64,000 nucleotides of DNA. It comes from an uncultured Prevotellaceae bacterium. Its GTDB lineage: Bacteria > Bacteroidota > Bacteroidia > Bacteroidales > Bacteroidaceae. Location: the NCBI GenBank assembly GCA_947305005.1, contig CAMZCM010000009.1:1-64000 (forward strand), written 5' to 3'. The notes under the pieces were generated by a model. That model saw only the letters and a list, made by a program, of their open reading frames with translations. It was not told the origin of the DNA and ran no database searches. The position numbers and the translations under genes are program-made. This document shows positions 1 through 7,908 of this stretch, piece after piece (the stretch's first letter is position 1; each line of letters starts with the position of its first letter).

Positions 1-160
1 TTCTCATTGCTTCTTGTACTACTTTGTCTTATTAGCTAATCTTTCAAAGAACGTTTTTTATTGCAAAAATCGGTTCCAGAGGCATCGTCTTGGGGTTCCC
101 AAGGGCCCTCTTTTCTCGTTTGCGGGTGCAAAGGTACGGCAACTTTTTCGTTCCGCCAAA
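1..160 (-). promoter_or_regulatory. Probable rRNA-operon promoter and leader (boxA), transcribed leftward
   Basis: On the minus strand a TACCTTTGC -7 element (128-136) sits 20 bp from a TTTG -33 element (157-160), with AT-rich sequence behind it (about 161-200) like an UP element. The transcript would run leftward and contains acgttctttgaaag (complement of 41-54), which resembles the boxA antitermination signal found in Bacteroidota rRNA leaders. The 16S gene itself would lie beyond the left edge, so the assignment is inferred. A 60-codon plus-strand reading frame here has no coding character. Confidence 0.55.
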
Positions 161-295
161 CGTTTTCAAAAGAATTTGATAAATAATTTTTCGTAACTAT
201 CTCTTTTGCAGACTTCTTCGCGCGCGAACATTAATATATAATTATAAATAGATTGAAAGAAGGAAGCCTATTCAGCCCCTTTTCTCTTTAAAAAC

Positions 296-327
296 TTGTT
301 TTTCACATTCGCAAGCACTACCTTTGC
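296..327 (+). promoter_or_regulatory. Promoter of mnmA
   Basis: A TTG element (296-298), 20 bp spacer and TACCTTTGC (319-327) match the Bacteroidota primary sigma factor consensus, 18 bp before the mnmA start codon. Confidence 0.7.
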
Positions 328-345
328 AGCATCAATCAAGAACAC

Positions 346-1446
346 ATGAAAGATTTACGAGGCAAAAAAGTAGCCGCACTGCTCTCGGGCGGTGTTGATA
401 GTTCTGTGGCAGTAGCTCTGTTGGTAAGGAAGGGTATCCATCCAGATTTATGGTATATTCAGATAGGTCCCGACCGTGATACAACGGATTTTACATGTAC
501 CATCGAAGAAGATTTGGAAATGGCTCGTGCTGTTGCACACAAATACAATCTCCCCCTGCAAGTCATTGATCTGCATAAAGATTATTGGGAGAAAGTCGTT
601 GATTATACAATTTCACAAGTGCGACAGGGGCTAACGCCCAATCCTGATGTTATGTGCAACCGTTTGATTAAGTTTGGTGTATTCGATGAACGAGTAGGCA
701 AAAACTATGATATCATTGCGACAGGTCACTATGCTACGACTGAAGAAGACGAGCAAGGTCGCACATGGCTTTGCACGAGTCCAGACCCCGTGAAAGATCA
801 AACAGACTTTTTAGCTCAGTTGCAACCTTGGCAGCTTCAAAAAGCTTGTTTTCCCATAGGTCATTTACCAAAAGCCGATGTTCGCACCATTGCAGAACAA
901 GAACATCTACCTGCAGCTCATCGCAAGGATAGTCAGGGGATCTGCTTTCTCGGCAAGATAGACTACAACGACTACATTCGAAAATACCTTGGCGAGAGCC
1001 CTGGACAGGTAATTGATCGAGAAACAGGCAAGGTCCTAGGGTTGCATCGCGGTCTATGGTTCCACACTATTGGTCAACGCAAGGGGCTCGGATTTAGCGG
1101 AGGTCCTTGGTATGTGATTGAAAAGGACATGGAGCGAAATATTTTATGGGTGGCCAATGGCTTCGACACTCAGAAGCAGTACTCCGATCACTTTTGTGTG
1201 ACAGCTCCCCATTGGTTGACAATAAATCCTTTCGAGGGAACAGCTGAGAGCCCCACACTATCGATGAGCATTAAGATCCGCCATACACCTGACTTCTGTC
1301 AGGCATCAGTTTATCTTCTTCCTGACGGACGCCTTGACATCCAGACAGAACATCCTCTGCAGGGCGTTGCACCAGGACAGTTTGCGGTGTTATATGATAT
1401 AAAGCAACATCGTTGTTATGGATCAGGTGAAATCAGATTAGCATAA
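346..1446 (+). CDS. mnmA: tRNA-specific 2-thiouridylase MnmA
   Basis: A 366-residue cytoplasmic enzyme that thiolates U34 of Lys, Glu and Gln tRNAs, using ATP to adenylate the base and a persulfide relay for sulfur. The PP-loop motif SGGVDSS is at residues 14-20. Two conserved cysteines fit the catalytic pair: Cys104 in the MCN motif and Cys200 in GICFLG. GHYAT and IGQRKGL segments also match the family, and the length is normal. It is monocistronic, with its own promoter, and its stop codon lies inside a strong terminator hairpin shared with the convergent lyase gene. Bacteroidota often carry more than one MnmA paralogue, so this may not be the only copy in the genome. Confidence 0.93.
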   Translation: MKDLRGKKVAALLSGGVDSSVAVALLVRKGIHPDLWYIQIGPDRDTTDFTCTIEEDLEMARAVAHKYNLPLQVIDLHKDYWEKVVDYTISQVRQGLTPNPDVMCNRLIKFGVFDERVGKNYDIIATGHYATTEEDEQGRTWLCTSPDPVKDQTDFLAQLQPWQLQKACFPIGHLPKADVRTIAEQEHLPAAHRKDSQGICFLGKIDYNDYIRKYLGESPGQVIDRETGKVLGLHRGLWFHTIGQRKGLGFSGGPWYVIEKDMERNILWVANGFDTQKQYSDHFCVTAPHWLTINPFEGTAESPTLSMSIKIRHTPDFCQASVYLLPDGRLDIQTEHPLQGVAPGQFAVLYDIKQHRCYGSGEIRLA

Positions 1447-1490
1447 GAGGAGAGGCTCCGCAAATCGCGAAGCCTCTCCTCTTATGCTAA
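1438..1490. terminator. Bidirectional terminator, perfect 20-bp inverted repeat
   Basis: The arms 1438-1457 and 1471-1490 are exact reverse complements around a 13-nt loop. The left arm begins in the last codons of mnmA and includes its TAA stop. T-rich sequence follows on the plus strand (TTTTATTTAT from 1495) and a weaker T-rich run on the minus strand, so it probably ends both convergent genes. Confidence 0.8.
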
Positions 1491-1496
1491 TCCATT

Positions 1497-4400
1497 TTAT
1501 TTATATCGCATCTTTTGTCCGTTGATAATATATACCTGACCAAGACGCGGTTTATGAGCTTTCTGGCCATCAAGTGTATATATGACTTGATCGTCACGAT
1601 TCACTTTCACAGTACGAAGCCCCACAGGCGCTACATCAGTAACACGAAGAATACCTTTCTTGATATCACTTGTATCCCAATATAGTCCCTTCTCAGCACT
1701 AATCTCATAAGAAGCGGTTTCAAGGACCGGGGTTCCTGTAACTGTTGTCACATTTTTCCAAAGCAAAACACTATCGCCCACAGCGAACTTATCGGCGGCT
1801 GTATTGGAATAGTGAAGTTTAACAGTACCATTCATCGTCAACTTATTAATATTTTGAATGCTTGAACCACCTGTTGAAGAGGCTGTAGCAGGACTTGAAA
1901 TGCCTATTTGCAAAATAGAGCCTTTAGCCATAGTAACATTACCAGCTCCAAAGTTAATAAGACCAACTACAGCCGTTGCTGTAGAGCCTACTTGCAACGT
2001 GGCACCTCCACTGAAGGAATAGGATGAATTGGTCAGCGGTGTATTGCCTGTCACGCCCGATAGAGTGGCATCCTTTGCCACAGTGAGGCTACCCGTGCCA
2101 AGGGTGGCACCAGCCTTAATAGCAAGTTCGCCGGCGTTGACACCCGTAGTGCCAGAATGGTTGCTCTTGCCCGAGACCGTCATCTTGCAGGTTCCTATTT
2201 TATTAAAGACAACCTTATTGGTGCCACCTGTATCGGTAAAGATACCTGCAAAAGTGAAGTTCTTACCATCGCTATTGCCCACATTCCATATATTGTTGCC
2301 AGTAACAGCAGCTTGGCTCTTGAAGTCGGGACCTGCCTGCACCAGCGAACCGCTACCTGTGAGTTGTCCTACAGTGAAAGCCTTGGCAGTGTTGCAGACG
2401 CCACAACCCGCATCGATGAAGAGGGTTCCCTTTGGCATTCCACCACTCATGTCAAGAGGCAACCAAATATCCTTGTTGGTGTGTTTGACGGTTCCCTCGA
2501 ACTGGCTCCAGTCGCCAGTGATGCGGACACGGCTGACAGTATTGCGCGGAATAATGACAAGCGTTCCTTCGCCTGTGACCTTATTACTATATGCTGTATA
2601 ATAGGCGTAGGAGAGATGCCAGTAACCAGTCTTTCCCTTAGGAACGTAAATGTTGTGAGTCGTGCATTGGGCGTCATCATAGAGCGTACCGCCTTGGAGC
2701 TCCACGGTCGTAGCAGGATTGCTAGTCTCAGCCACAGAGCCGGTCACGATAATCATTCGGGAAAGCGTACTGCCATTGGTTACAAAGAGACAGCCATTTC
2801 CTTTCTTGGTGAGCAGAGTTCCAGAAAGAGCCGCACCACAGGTGAAATCATCAGCAGCATTGATGACACCGCCTTCATCACCCACCATTTTCATAGGTGA
2901 ACCCTGCTCTACCTTGTCTGTGGTCTGCAGCACAGCGCCATTCTCCATTGTGAATTTATCGGCTGATGTGGTGATACCACCCAGATTGCCCGATGCATTG
3001 TATTGATTGGAGAGGGCACTGACCTTGGTGATACCGCCCTTCAAGTAGTTTCCGCCCGTATAGCTGTTAACTGCTTCAATTGTGACAGTACCCGTTCCTT
3101 CTTTTACAAATTTTGCATCACCACCAATGGAACCCATTCCTTTAAAGGTATAGTCCTTGGTGTTATTGACTGTGAATGAGGCGGGAAGAAGGTTACCACT
3201 GACGACCACCGTCTTAGACGTAGCCTCATCGTTGAAGACAACTTGATCAGAAGCTACGAAAGTGGTGGCATCCTCAAAACCATCCTTCGTGAAGTTGGCT
3301 GTGATATCAAAGTCCCAAGTATTACTGGTTGCGCCATCCCAAGTGATAAGGCCTGCCTCACGGACAGGCAGGATCTCCAAGATCAGACGATTGTCCTCTA
3401 CATAAAGTTGTTTTTTCTCTAAAGGCAGCCCTTCGACAATCAGGTTATTAGTACTCCCCGAGAATTCACTCTCGAACTCGGCAATGACGTATTTACCAGT
3501 AGCAATACGAGTCTCACCTTCCAAAGGATGGCCAACCAGTTCAATGACCGGCATCAGATACTCTGGCCCAGCAGAAACCCAAGCGCTACTTGTCTTTCGT
3601 TCAATGTTCAGCGCTTGGACTTTGAGAGTGTCGGACTCAAGGCCTTTACTATAAAGATCCACCACAACACGTGAGCCAAAACCTAAAGAGAGTGTATTGA
3701 TATCAATGTTTCCACGCTTGTCCGCTCCACCAGGGCGGATGACAGAAGCATAATCAGCCTTAATGCTCTTGAAGTATCCACCGTTTGAATTCAATTCCGC
3801 AAAACGATTGAGCCAAAGGTCGGACTGCTCCATACGGCCATCAAAGTTAAGTGTTCCAGCCCAAATATCAGTATTGCCAGTATGGGTAAAGTTGACAGAC
3901 GGAAGAGTAAGAATACCATCGCCCTGCTTGACGAGGCGAGCTGATCCAGAGAGGCCGCCACCGGCAACAGTACAAGAGTAAGTGGTATAGTTGATTTTTG
4001 TATCCTGCGTAGCACACTCACTGGAAGCTGTTCCTTGCACCCATGTCGGAATATTAAAAGTGAGGACGGTAGGAGTTGCTCCCTCCTCTATAGAAACAGT
4101 TGTGTTCTTGGCTTCACAGACAATGACGTGCTTTCCGTTTAAGCTACTATTAATCGTACCGCCATTGGCAACCTCTTCACGTCCCGTCATAATAAGTGGT
4201 GGCGGAGCCACAGTGATACCCTCCAACTCACCGAGGAAGTAACTAGTATGAGGCGGTTGGTTGTAACCACACATCTGCCATACCATCGCATTTCGATACT
4301 GATGGTCGGCCCATAGGGTTGGAATGCGCCACTTGGAAGGTGTGATGGTTGAATAAATCCGGATATTGTTGTCAGCTGTGCGCATAATAACCTCCTCACG

Positions 4401-6065
4401 CCAGTCTCCGAAAATATCACCTTGGAAACATGGAGTACCTTTAGTGTCATTATTTGTCAAGGAACCCGTAAAGGTGTAGATGGGTGACCAACTGCCATAT
4501 TTGGCGATACAGCCTTCGGTATTCTTGCCATTCACATAATTGAACGTTTCCTCACAAAGATCGCCGTCCCAATAAATTCGGAAATTAGTGTTGACACCAG
4601 TAGCGCCGAGTCCGCTGACAGCCTCGCCAGTAATAGTGCTGATAGCGCCTTCTCTAGCCGAGCACCCCATGCCACCTGGGAAGGCATTTGTGAAGTTGCC
4701 CGCCATGGCACGGCCATCGTCATCTGTAGCAAAGAAATGATGATATACCTTACTGGTGGTAGCATCACGATAGTTGTTACCCCAATTAGGACTATGTTCC
4801 AAACAAGCATAAATTTCTTGGCCGTGAACATACGGGTTGAAATCCGAGCAATGTTGTGCATCGCCATGACCAAAACCTGTTGTAGAAAGTCCCTTACCAT
4901 TGTCGTCAATGACCATAGAGCCATATACAATCTCGTCGCAACCGTCCCAATCAACATCGGCAATGCCATAATTGTGATAACCCTGTCCCTTCCACGGTCC
5001 ATTGGTGTTATTATACCATGTCCAACGCTGTTTCAATTTATGAGTACTTGGGTTTACATCATAAGCAGCCATCTTATGACGGGTATATATTCCTCGAGCG
5101 AGGAATATACTGGGCTTACGGCCATCCAAATAAGGAGCACCAAAGAAATGCTTTGAGCAACGATGCCCCGTATTGTCACCCCATGCTCTGTTCAAGTCTG
5201 TCTCACCGCTCTCAAGACGACGAAGAGGATAGGATATACAATCATAAGTCGCCCCCGTCTCACCATTCAAATAGAGCAAATACTCTCCATCAGTGGTAAC
5301 AAACCAATTAACACCGCCCCCATTGGCAGCGCGAACATTAGAATTGGCATCACCTACTGTATAGGTTGTGCCATCACGATGGTGCACAACAGTAGCATCA
5401 GCAGCACGCATAATTATCTCTGCCTTTCCATCGCAGTCCCAGTCATAAGCCATAATATTCTGCTCGTTATTCTGGAAATCGCCCATGTTAGGGCCACAGT
5501 TGATCCACCAAAGGCGTGTGCCATCCATCTTGAAACATTCAAAGATGGAATATTCATGAGTGACGACACCACCAACCGTAGGCCCGTTTCTTGGATAAGA
5601 CTGCTCCATCTCGCTCAGGTTGTCAAACTTCATGATAATCTCGAGCTCTCCGTCGCCATCAACATCGGCGCAGGTGGCATCATTAGGTACAAGGGTACTA
5701 CGGATGCCTTCATGTGTAAGCTGAATCTCCTTGTAAGCATTTGCCCACACGGGGGTCGCACGCACTTCATTGGTGTCCTCCACACCTTGAACTACAGCCT
5801 TAATGCTATATGTACTAGATGTTGTACCACTCTTATCAGTGAAGTTGGAGACAGAGAGGGGCGTTTCAGTTATTTTCTGCCCATCGCGATAAACGTTGTA
5901 TGTAACATCATAATATTCTTCTCCAAGGATACGCCAGCTAAGAAATACCCCATTAGATACTTTCATAGCCACAAGACCACGGTCAAGCTTATCAACGGTG
6001 CGCTGTGCATAGCCACTTAGACTCATTGTCATGAGCGCAAAAAGCGCCATTATTTTTAGTTTCAT
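1497..6065 (-). CDS. Secreted rhamnogalacturonan lyase (PL11) with long autotransporter-type repeat tail
   Basis: A 1522-residue protein with a Sec signal peptide (cleavage near GYAQ, residue 21) and no lipobox. Residues about 21-110 form a fibronectin-like N-terminal domain. Residues about 110-620 carry the PL11 beta-propeller signature, with repeated calcium-binding-like Asp clusters such as DVDGDGE, DWDCDGK and DVDWDGC. PL11 enzymes cleave the rhamnogalacturonan I backbone by beta-elimination. A typical PL11 stops near 620 residues. Here about 850 more residues follow with recurring units such as GTGTVTIEAVNSYTGG and GVNAGELAIKAGATL, the pattern of passenger-associated (PATR) beta-helix repeats. 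The extreme C-terminus (VIYTLDGQKA to VYIINGQKM) resembles a short motif found on many Prevotella secreted proteins. There are no SusC/D genes beside it. Confidence 0.82.
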   Translation of the reverse strand: MKLKIMALFALMTMSLSGYAQRTVDKLDRGLVAMKVSNGVFLSWRILGEEYYDVTYNVYRDGQKITETPLSVSNFTDKSGTTSSTYSIKAVVQGVEDTNEVRATPVWANAYKEIQLTHEGIRSTLVPNDATCADVDGDGELEIIMKFDNLSEMEQSYPRNGPTVGGVVTHEYSIFECFKMDGTRLWWINCGPNMGDFQNNEQNIMAYDWDCDGKAEIIMRAADATVVHHRDGTTYTVGDANSNVRAANGGGVNWFVTTDGEYLLYLNGETGATYDCISYPLRRLESGETDLNRAWGDNTGHRCSKHFFGAPYLDGRKPSIFLARGIYTRHKMAAYDVNPSTHKLKQRWTWYNNTNGPWKGQGYHNYGIADVDWDGCDEIVYGSMVIDDNGKGLSTTGFGHGDAQHCSDFNPYVHGQEIYACLEHSPNWGNNYRDATTSKVYHHFFATDDDGRAMAGNFTNAFPGGMGCSAREGAISTITGEAVSGLGATGVNTNFRIYWDGDLCEETFNYVNGKNTEGCIAKYGSWSPIYTFTGSLTNNDTKGTPCFQGDIFGDWREEVIMRTADNNIRIYSTITPSKWRIPTLWADHQYRNAMVWQMCGYNQPPHTSYFLGELEGITVAPPPLIMTGREEVANGGTINSSLNGKHVIVCEAKNTTVSIEEGATPTVLTFNIPTWVQGTASSECATQDTKINYTTYSCTVAGGGLSGSARLVKQGDGILTLPSVNFTHTGNTDIWAGTLNFDGRMEQSDLWLNRFAELNSNGGYFKSIKADYASVIRPGGADKRGNIDINTLSLGFGSRVVVDLYSKGLESDTLKVQALNIERKTSSAWVSAGPEYLMPVIELVGHPLEGETRIATGKYVIAEFESEFSGSTNNLIVEGLPLEKKQLYVEDNRLILEILPVREAGLITWDGATSNTWDFDITANFTKDGFEDATTFVASDQVVFNDEATSKTVVVSGNLLPASFTVNNTKDYTFKGMGSIGGDAKFVKEGTGTVTIEAVNSYTGGNYLKGGITKVSALSNQYNASGNLGGITTSADKFTMENGAVLQTTDKVEQGSPMKMVGDEGGVINAADDFTCGAALSGTLLTKKGNGCLFVTNGSTLSRMIIVTGSVAETSNPATTVELQGGTLYDDAQCTTHNIYVPKGKTGYWHLSYAYYTAYSNKVTGEGTLVIIPRNTVSRVRITGDWSQFEGTVKHTNKDIWLPLDMSGGMPKGTLFIDAGCGVCNTAKAFTVGQLTGSGSLVQAGPDFKSQAAVTGNNIWNVGNSDGKNFTFAGIFTDTGGTNKVVFNKIGTCKMTVSGKSNHSGTTGVNAGELAIKAGATLGTGSLTVAKDATLSGVTGNTPLTNSSYSFSGGATLQVGSTATAVVGLINFGAGNVTMAKGSILQIGISSPATASSTGGSSIQNINKLTMNGTVKLHYSNTAADKFAVGDSVLLWKNVTTVTGTPVLETASYEISAEKGLYWDTSDIKKGILRVTDVAPVGLRTVKVNRDDQVIYTLDGQKAHKPRLGQVYIINGQKMRYK

Positions 6066-6127
6066 GATGAATATGTTTTGTTGAATTAGTCAGTTGTTTA
6101 TAGTGTGTAAACCACACAATATTCGGG

Positions 6128-6136
6128 GCAAAGGTA
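6128..6136 (-). promoter_or_regulatory. Promoter -7 element of the PL11 lyase
   Basis: TACCTTTGC on the minus strand, about 62 bp before the lyase start. No clear -33 partner was found. Confidence 0.5.
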
Positions 6137-6189
6137 ACACTTCTTTTGCATATAATACGCACGAGACGTGTATTTTAACCATCTTTTTT

Positions 6190-6220
6190 TTGATAGACGG
6201 TCAAAAATGGCTATCTTTGC
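6190..6220 (+). promoter_or_regulatory. Promoter of the envelope operon
   Basis: TTG (6190-6192), 19 bp spacer and TATCTTTGC (6212-6220), 28 bp before the DUF4254 start. No other clear promoter was seen until 18001, so this one may serve the ten genes up to 17941. Confidence 0.65.
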
Positions 6221-6248
6221 CCCCAACAAATAATAAAATCATTGCAAT

Positions 6249-6857
6249 ATGACCTTTACAGCTCTGGCGTGCCCTATCTTTGAGCAAGCCATTAAAGACT
6301 ACCACAAGACCGACTGCGTGGATACGCCCATCAATAATCCATACACTAAAGGAACCATTGAGGCCGACCTGTATCTCAAGTGTTGGATTGATACTGTTCA
6401 ATGGCACTTCGAAGATATCATACGCAATCCGAATATCGACCCTGCTGCAGCACTAGTGCTGAAACGCCGCATAGACAAGAGCAATCAAGATCGTACGGAT
6501 CTTGTAGAGACTATTGACAGTTATTTCTACACGAAATATCACCATATCCAACCATTAGCCGATGCTACGATTAACACAGAGAGCCCAGCATGGGCAGTTG
6601 ATCGACTAAGCATCCTCGCTTTGAAGATTTATCATATGCGAGAACAAGTGGAGCGTCCTGACGCCACAGCTGAGCATAAGGCAACTTGCCAAAAAAAGCT
6701 AGACGTGTTGTTGGAACAACAAAAAGACCTTTCCACGGCCATTGATCAGCTTTTGGCAGATATCGAAGCCGGGCGAAAATGGATGAAGGTCTATAAGCAA
6801 ATGAAAATGTATAACGACCCCGATACGAATCCCATTTTGTACGGTTCTAAAGCATAA
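6249..6857 (+). CDS. DUF4254 family protein
   Basis: A 202-residue soluble, mostly helical protein without signal peptide or membrane segment. The N-terminal half (FEQAIKDYHKTD, TIEADLYLKCWIDTVQWHFEDIIR, and the KRRIDKSNQDRTDLVE stretch) matches DUF4254, a Bacteroidota family of unknown biochemical function. In this phylum the family is usually found next to GT9 or other LPS core glycosyltransferase genes. That holds here: a GT9 gene follows after 3 bp. It is the first gene of the envelope operon. A role in LPS core assembly is inferred from neighbourhood only. Confidence 0.8.
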   Translation: MTFTALACPIFEQAIKDYHKTDCVDTPINNPYTKGTIEADLYLKCWIDTVQWHFEDIIRNPNIDPAAALVLKRRIDKSNQDRTDLVETIDSYFYTKYHHIQPLADATINTESPAWAVDRLSILALKIYHMREQVERPDATAEHKATCQKKLDVLLEQQKDLSTAIDQLLADIEAGRKWMKVYKQMKMYNDPDTNPILYGSKA

Positions 6858-6860
6858 AGC

Positions 6861-7898
6861 GTGGCTCACATTGTTGTTCTTCGATTTTCAGCCATGGGCG
6901 ATGTGTTAATGACGATTCCTGTCATTGACAGTTTTGCACGACAATACCCTGACGTACGAATAACCGTAGTGAGTCGTCCCTGGGCAAAGCCCCTCTTCGA
7001 TTTGTTGCCCTCAAACGTCAGTTTTTTAGGAGTAGATTTCCGAGGAGCTCATTCCGGGTATCATGGTTTGAATCTATTAGGGCGCAGGCTGTTAGGCTTA
7101 CAGCCCACCCATATTGCGGACTTGCACGACGTACTTCGCACGAAATGGCTTCGCCTACGTTTTAATATGGCAGGGCTAAAAGTTTCCCATATTAAAAAGG
7201 GAAGACGTGCAAGAAAGGCGTTCATTCAATCTGAACAGAAAACACAACAAAAGACTGCCTTTGAGAAATATGCAGACGTCTTTCGCCGTCTGGGCTTCCG
7301 AGATTTCCAGGTAACCTTCCACAGTCTTTTCGATGAAGGCGGTGCTGACCTCGTTAAGGTTATGCCTCATTTTAACATCGACACTCGTCCCGAGCCTTAT
7401 TGGATTGGCGTTGCACCATTCGCAGCCCATGAAGGGAAAGTCTATCCATTACAGATGATGGAACAGGTCATCAAACAACTCTCAAAGTGTGGCGACACCC
7501 GCCTTTTCCTCTTTGGCGCTGGTAGCGACGAGAAAGAAGTGTTGGAAGCATGGGCAAAACGCTATCCACATACAGAGAGTATAGCGGGCAAACTGCAGAA
7601 CATAGGGGAAGAGCTGGCACTGATATCTAAGCTCAACGTCATGTTGACGATGGACTCTGGCAATATGCATCTGGCATCGCTGGCCGCAGTACCTGTAGTA
7701 AGCATCTGGGGAGCCACCCACCCCCTCGGTGGTTTCCTTGGTTACGGGCAGAAGATGGAGAACGTAATACAACGTTCCGATCTTCCCTGTCGTCCTTGTT
7801 CCATCTATGGCAACAAGCCTTGCCAGTTCAATGACTACCGCTGTTTGACGGGGATTCAACCGGAGGAAATTGTGAAAAAAGTGGAGAGGAGAAAGTGA
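6861..7898 (+). CDS. Glycosyltransferase family 9 (heptosyltransferase-like)
   Basis: A 345-residue GT-B enzyme of the ADP-heptose:LPS heptosyltransferase family. It begins with VLRFSAMGDVLMTIPV, the usual N-terminal GDV loop, and contains the C-terminal donor-site motif TMDSGNMHLAS (Asp265) followed by VSIWGATHP. A cysteine-rich end (CRPCSIYGNKPC) is typical of Bacteroidota members. The start is a GTG 3 bp after the preceding stop; no better ATG lies upstream. It probably adds a sugar to the LPS inner core on the cytoplasmic face. The exact sugar cannot be told from sequence. Confidence 0.85.
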   Translation: MAHIVVLRFSAMGDVLMTIPVIDSFARQYPDVRITVVSRPWAKPLFDLLPSNVSFLGVDFRGAHSGYHGLNLLGRRLLGLQPTHIADLHDVLRTKWLRLRFNMAGLKVSHIKKGRRARKAFIQSEQKTQQKTAFEKYADVFRRLGFRDFQVTFHSLFDEGGADLVKVMPHFNIDTRPEPYWIGVAPFAAHEGKVYPLQMMEQVIKQLSKCGDTRLFLFGAGSDEKEVLEAWAKRYPHTESIAGKLQNIGEELALISKLNVMLTMDSGNMHLASLAAVPVVSIWGATHPLGGFLGYGQKMENVIQRSDLPCRPCSIYGNKPCQFNDYRCLTGIQPEEIVKKVERRK

Positions 7899-7908
7899 AG
7901 AGAGGGAG

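Noticed and set aside
14-196. 60-codon plus-strand reading frame at the left edge
   Set aside because: It overlaps a strong minus-strand promoter and leader, has no ribosome site and has no recognisable composition.
2029-6020. Long plus-strand frames opposite the PL11 gene, up to 285 codons
   Set aside because: They are antisense shadows of a well-supported lyase gene and show no family motifs or signal peptide.
1497-6065. Classical type V autotransporter
   Set aside because: Repeats of passenger type are present but there is no C-terminal beta-barrel translocator domain.
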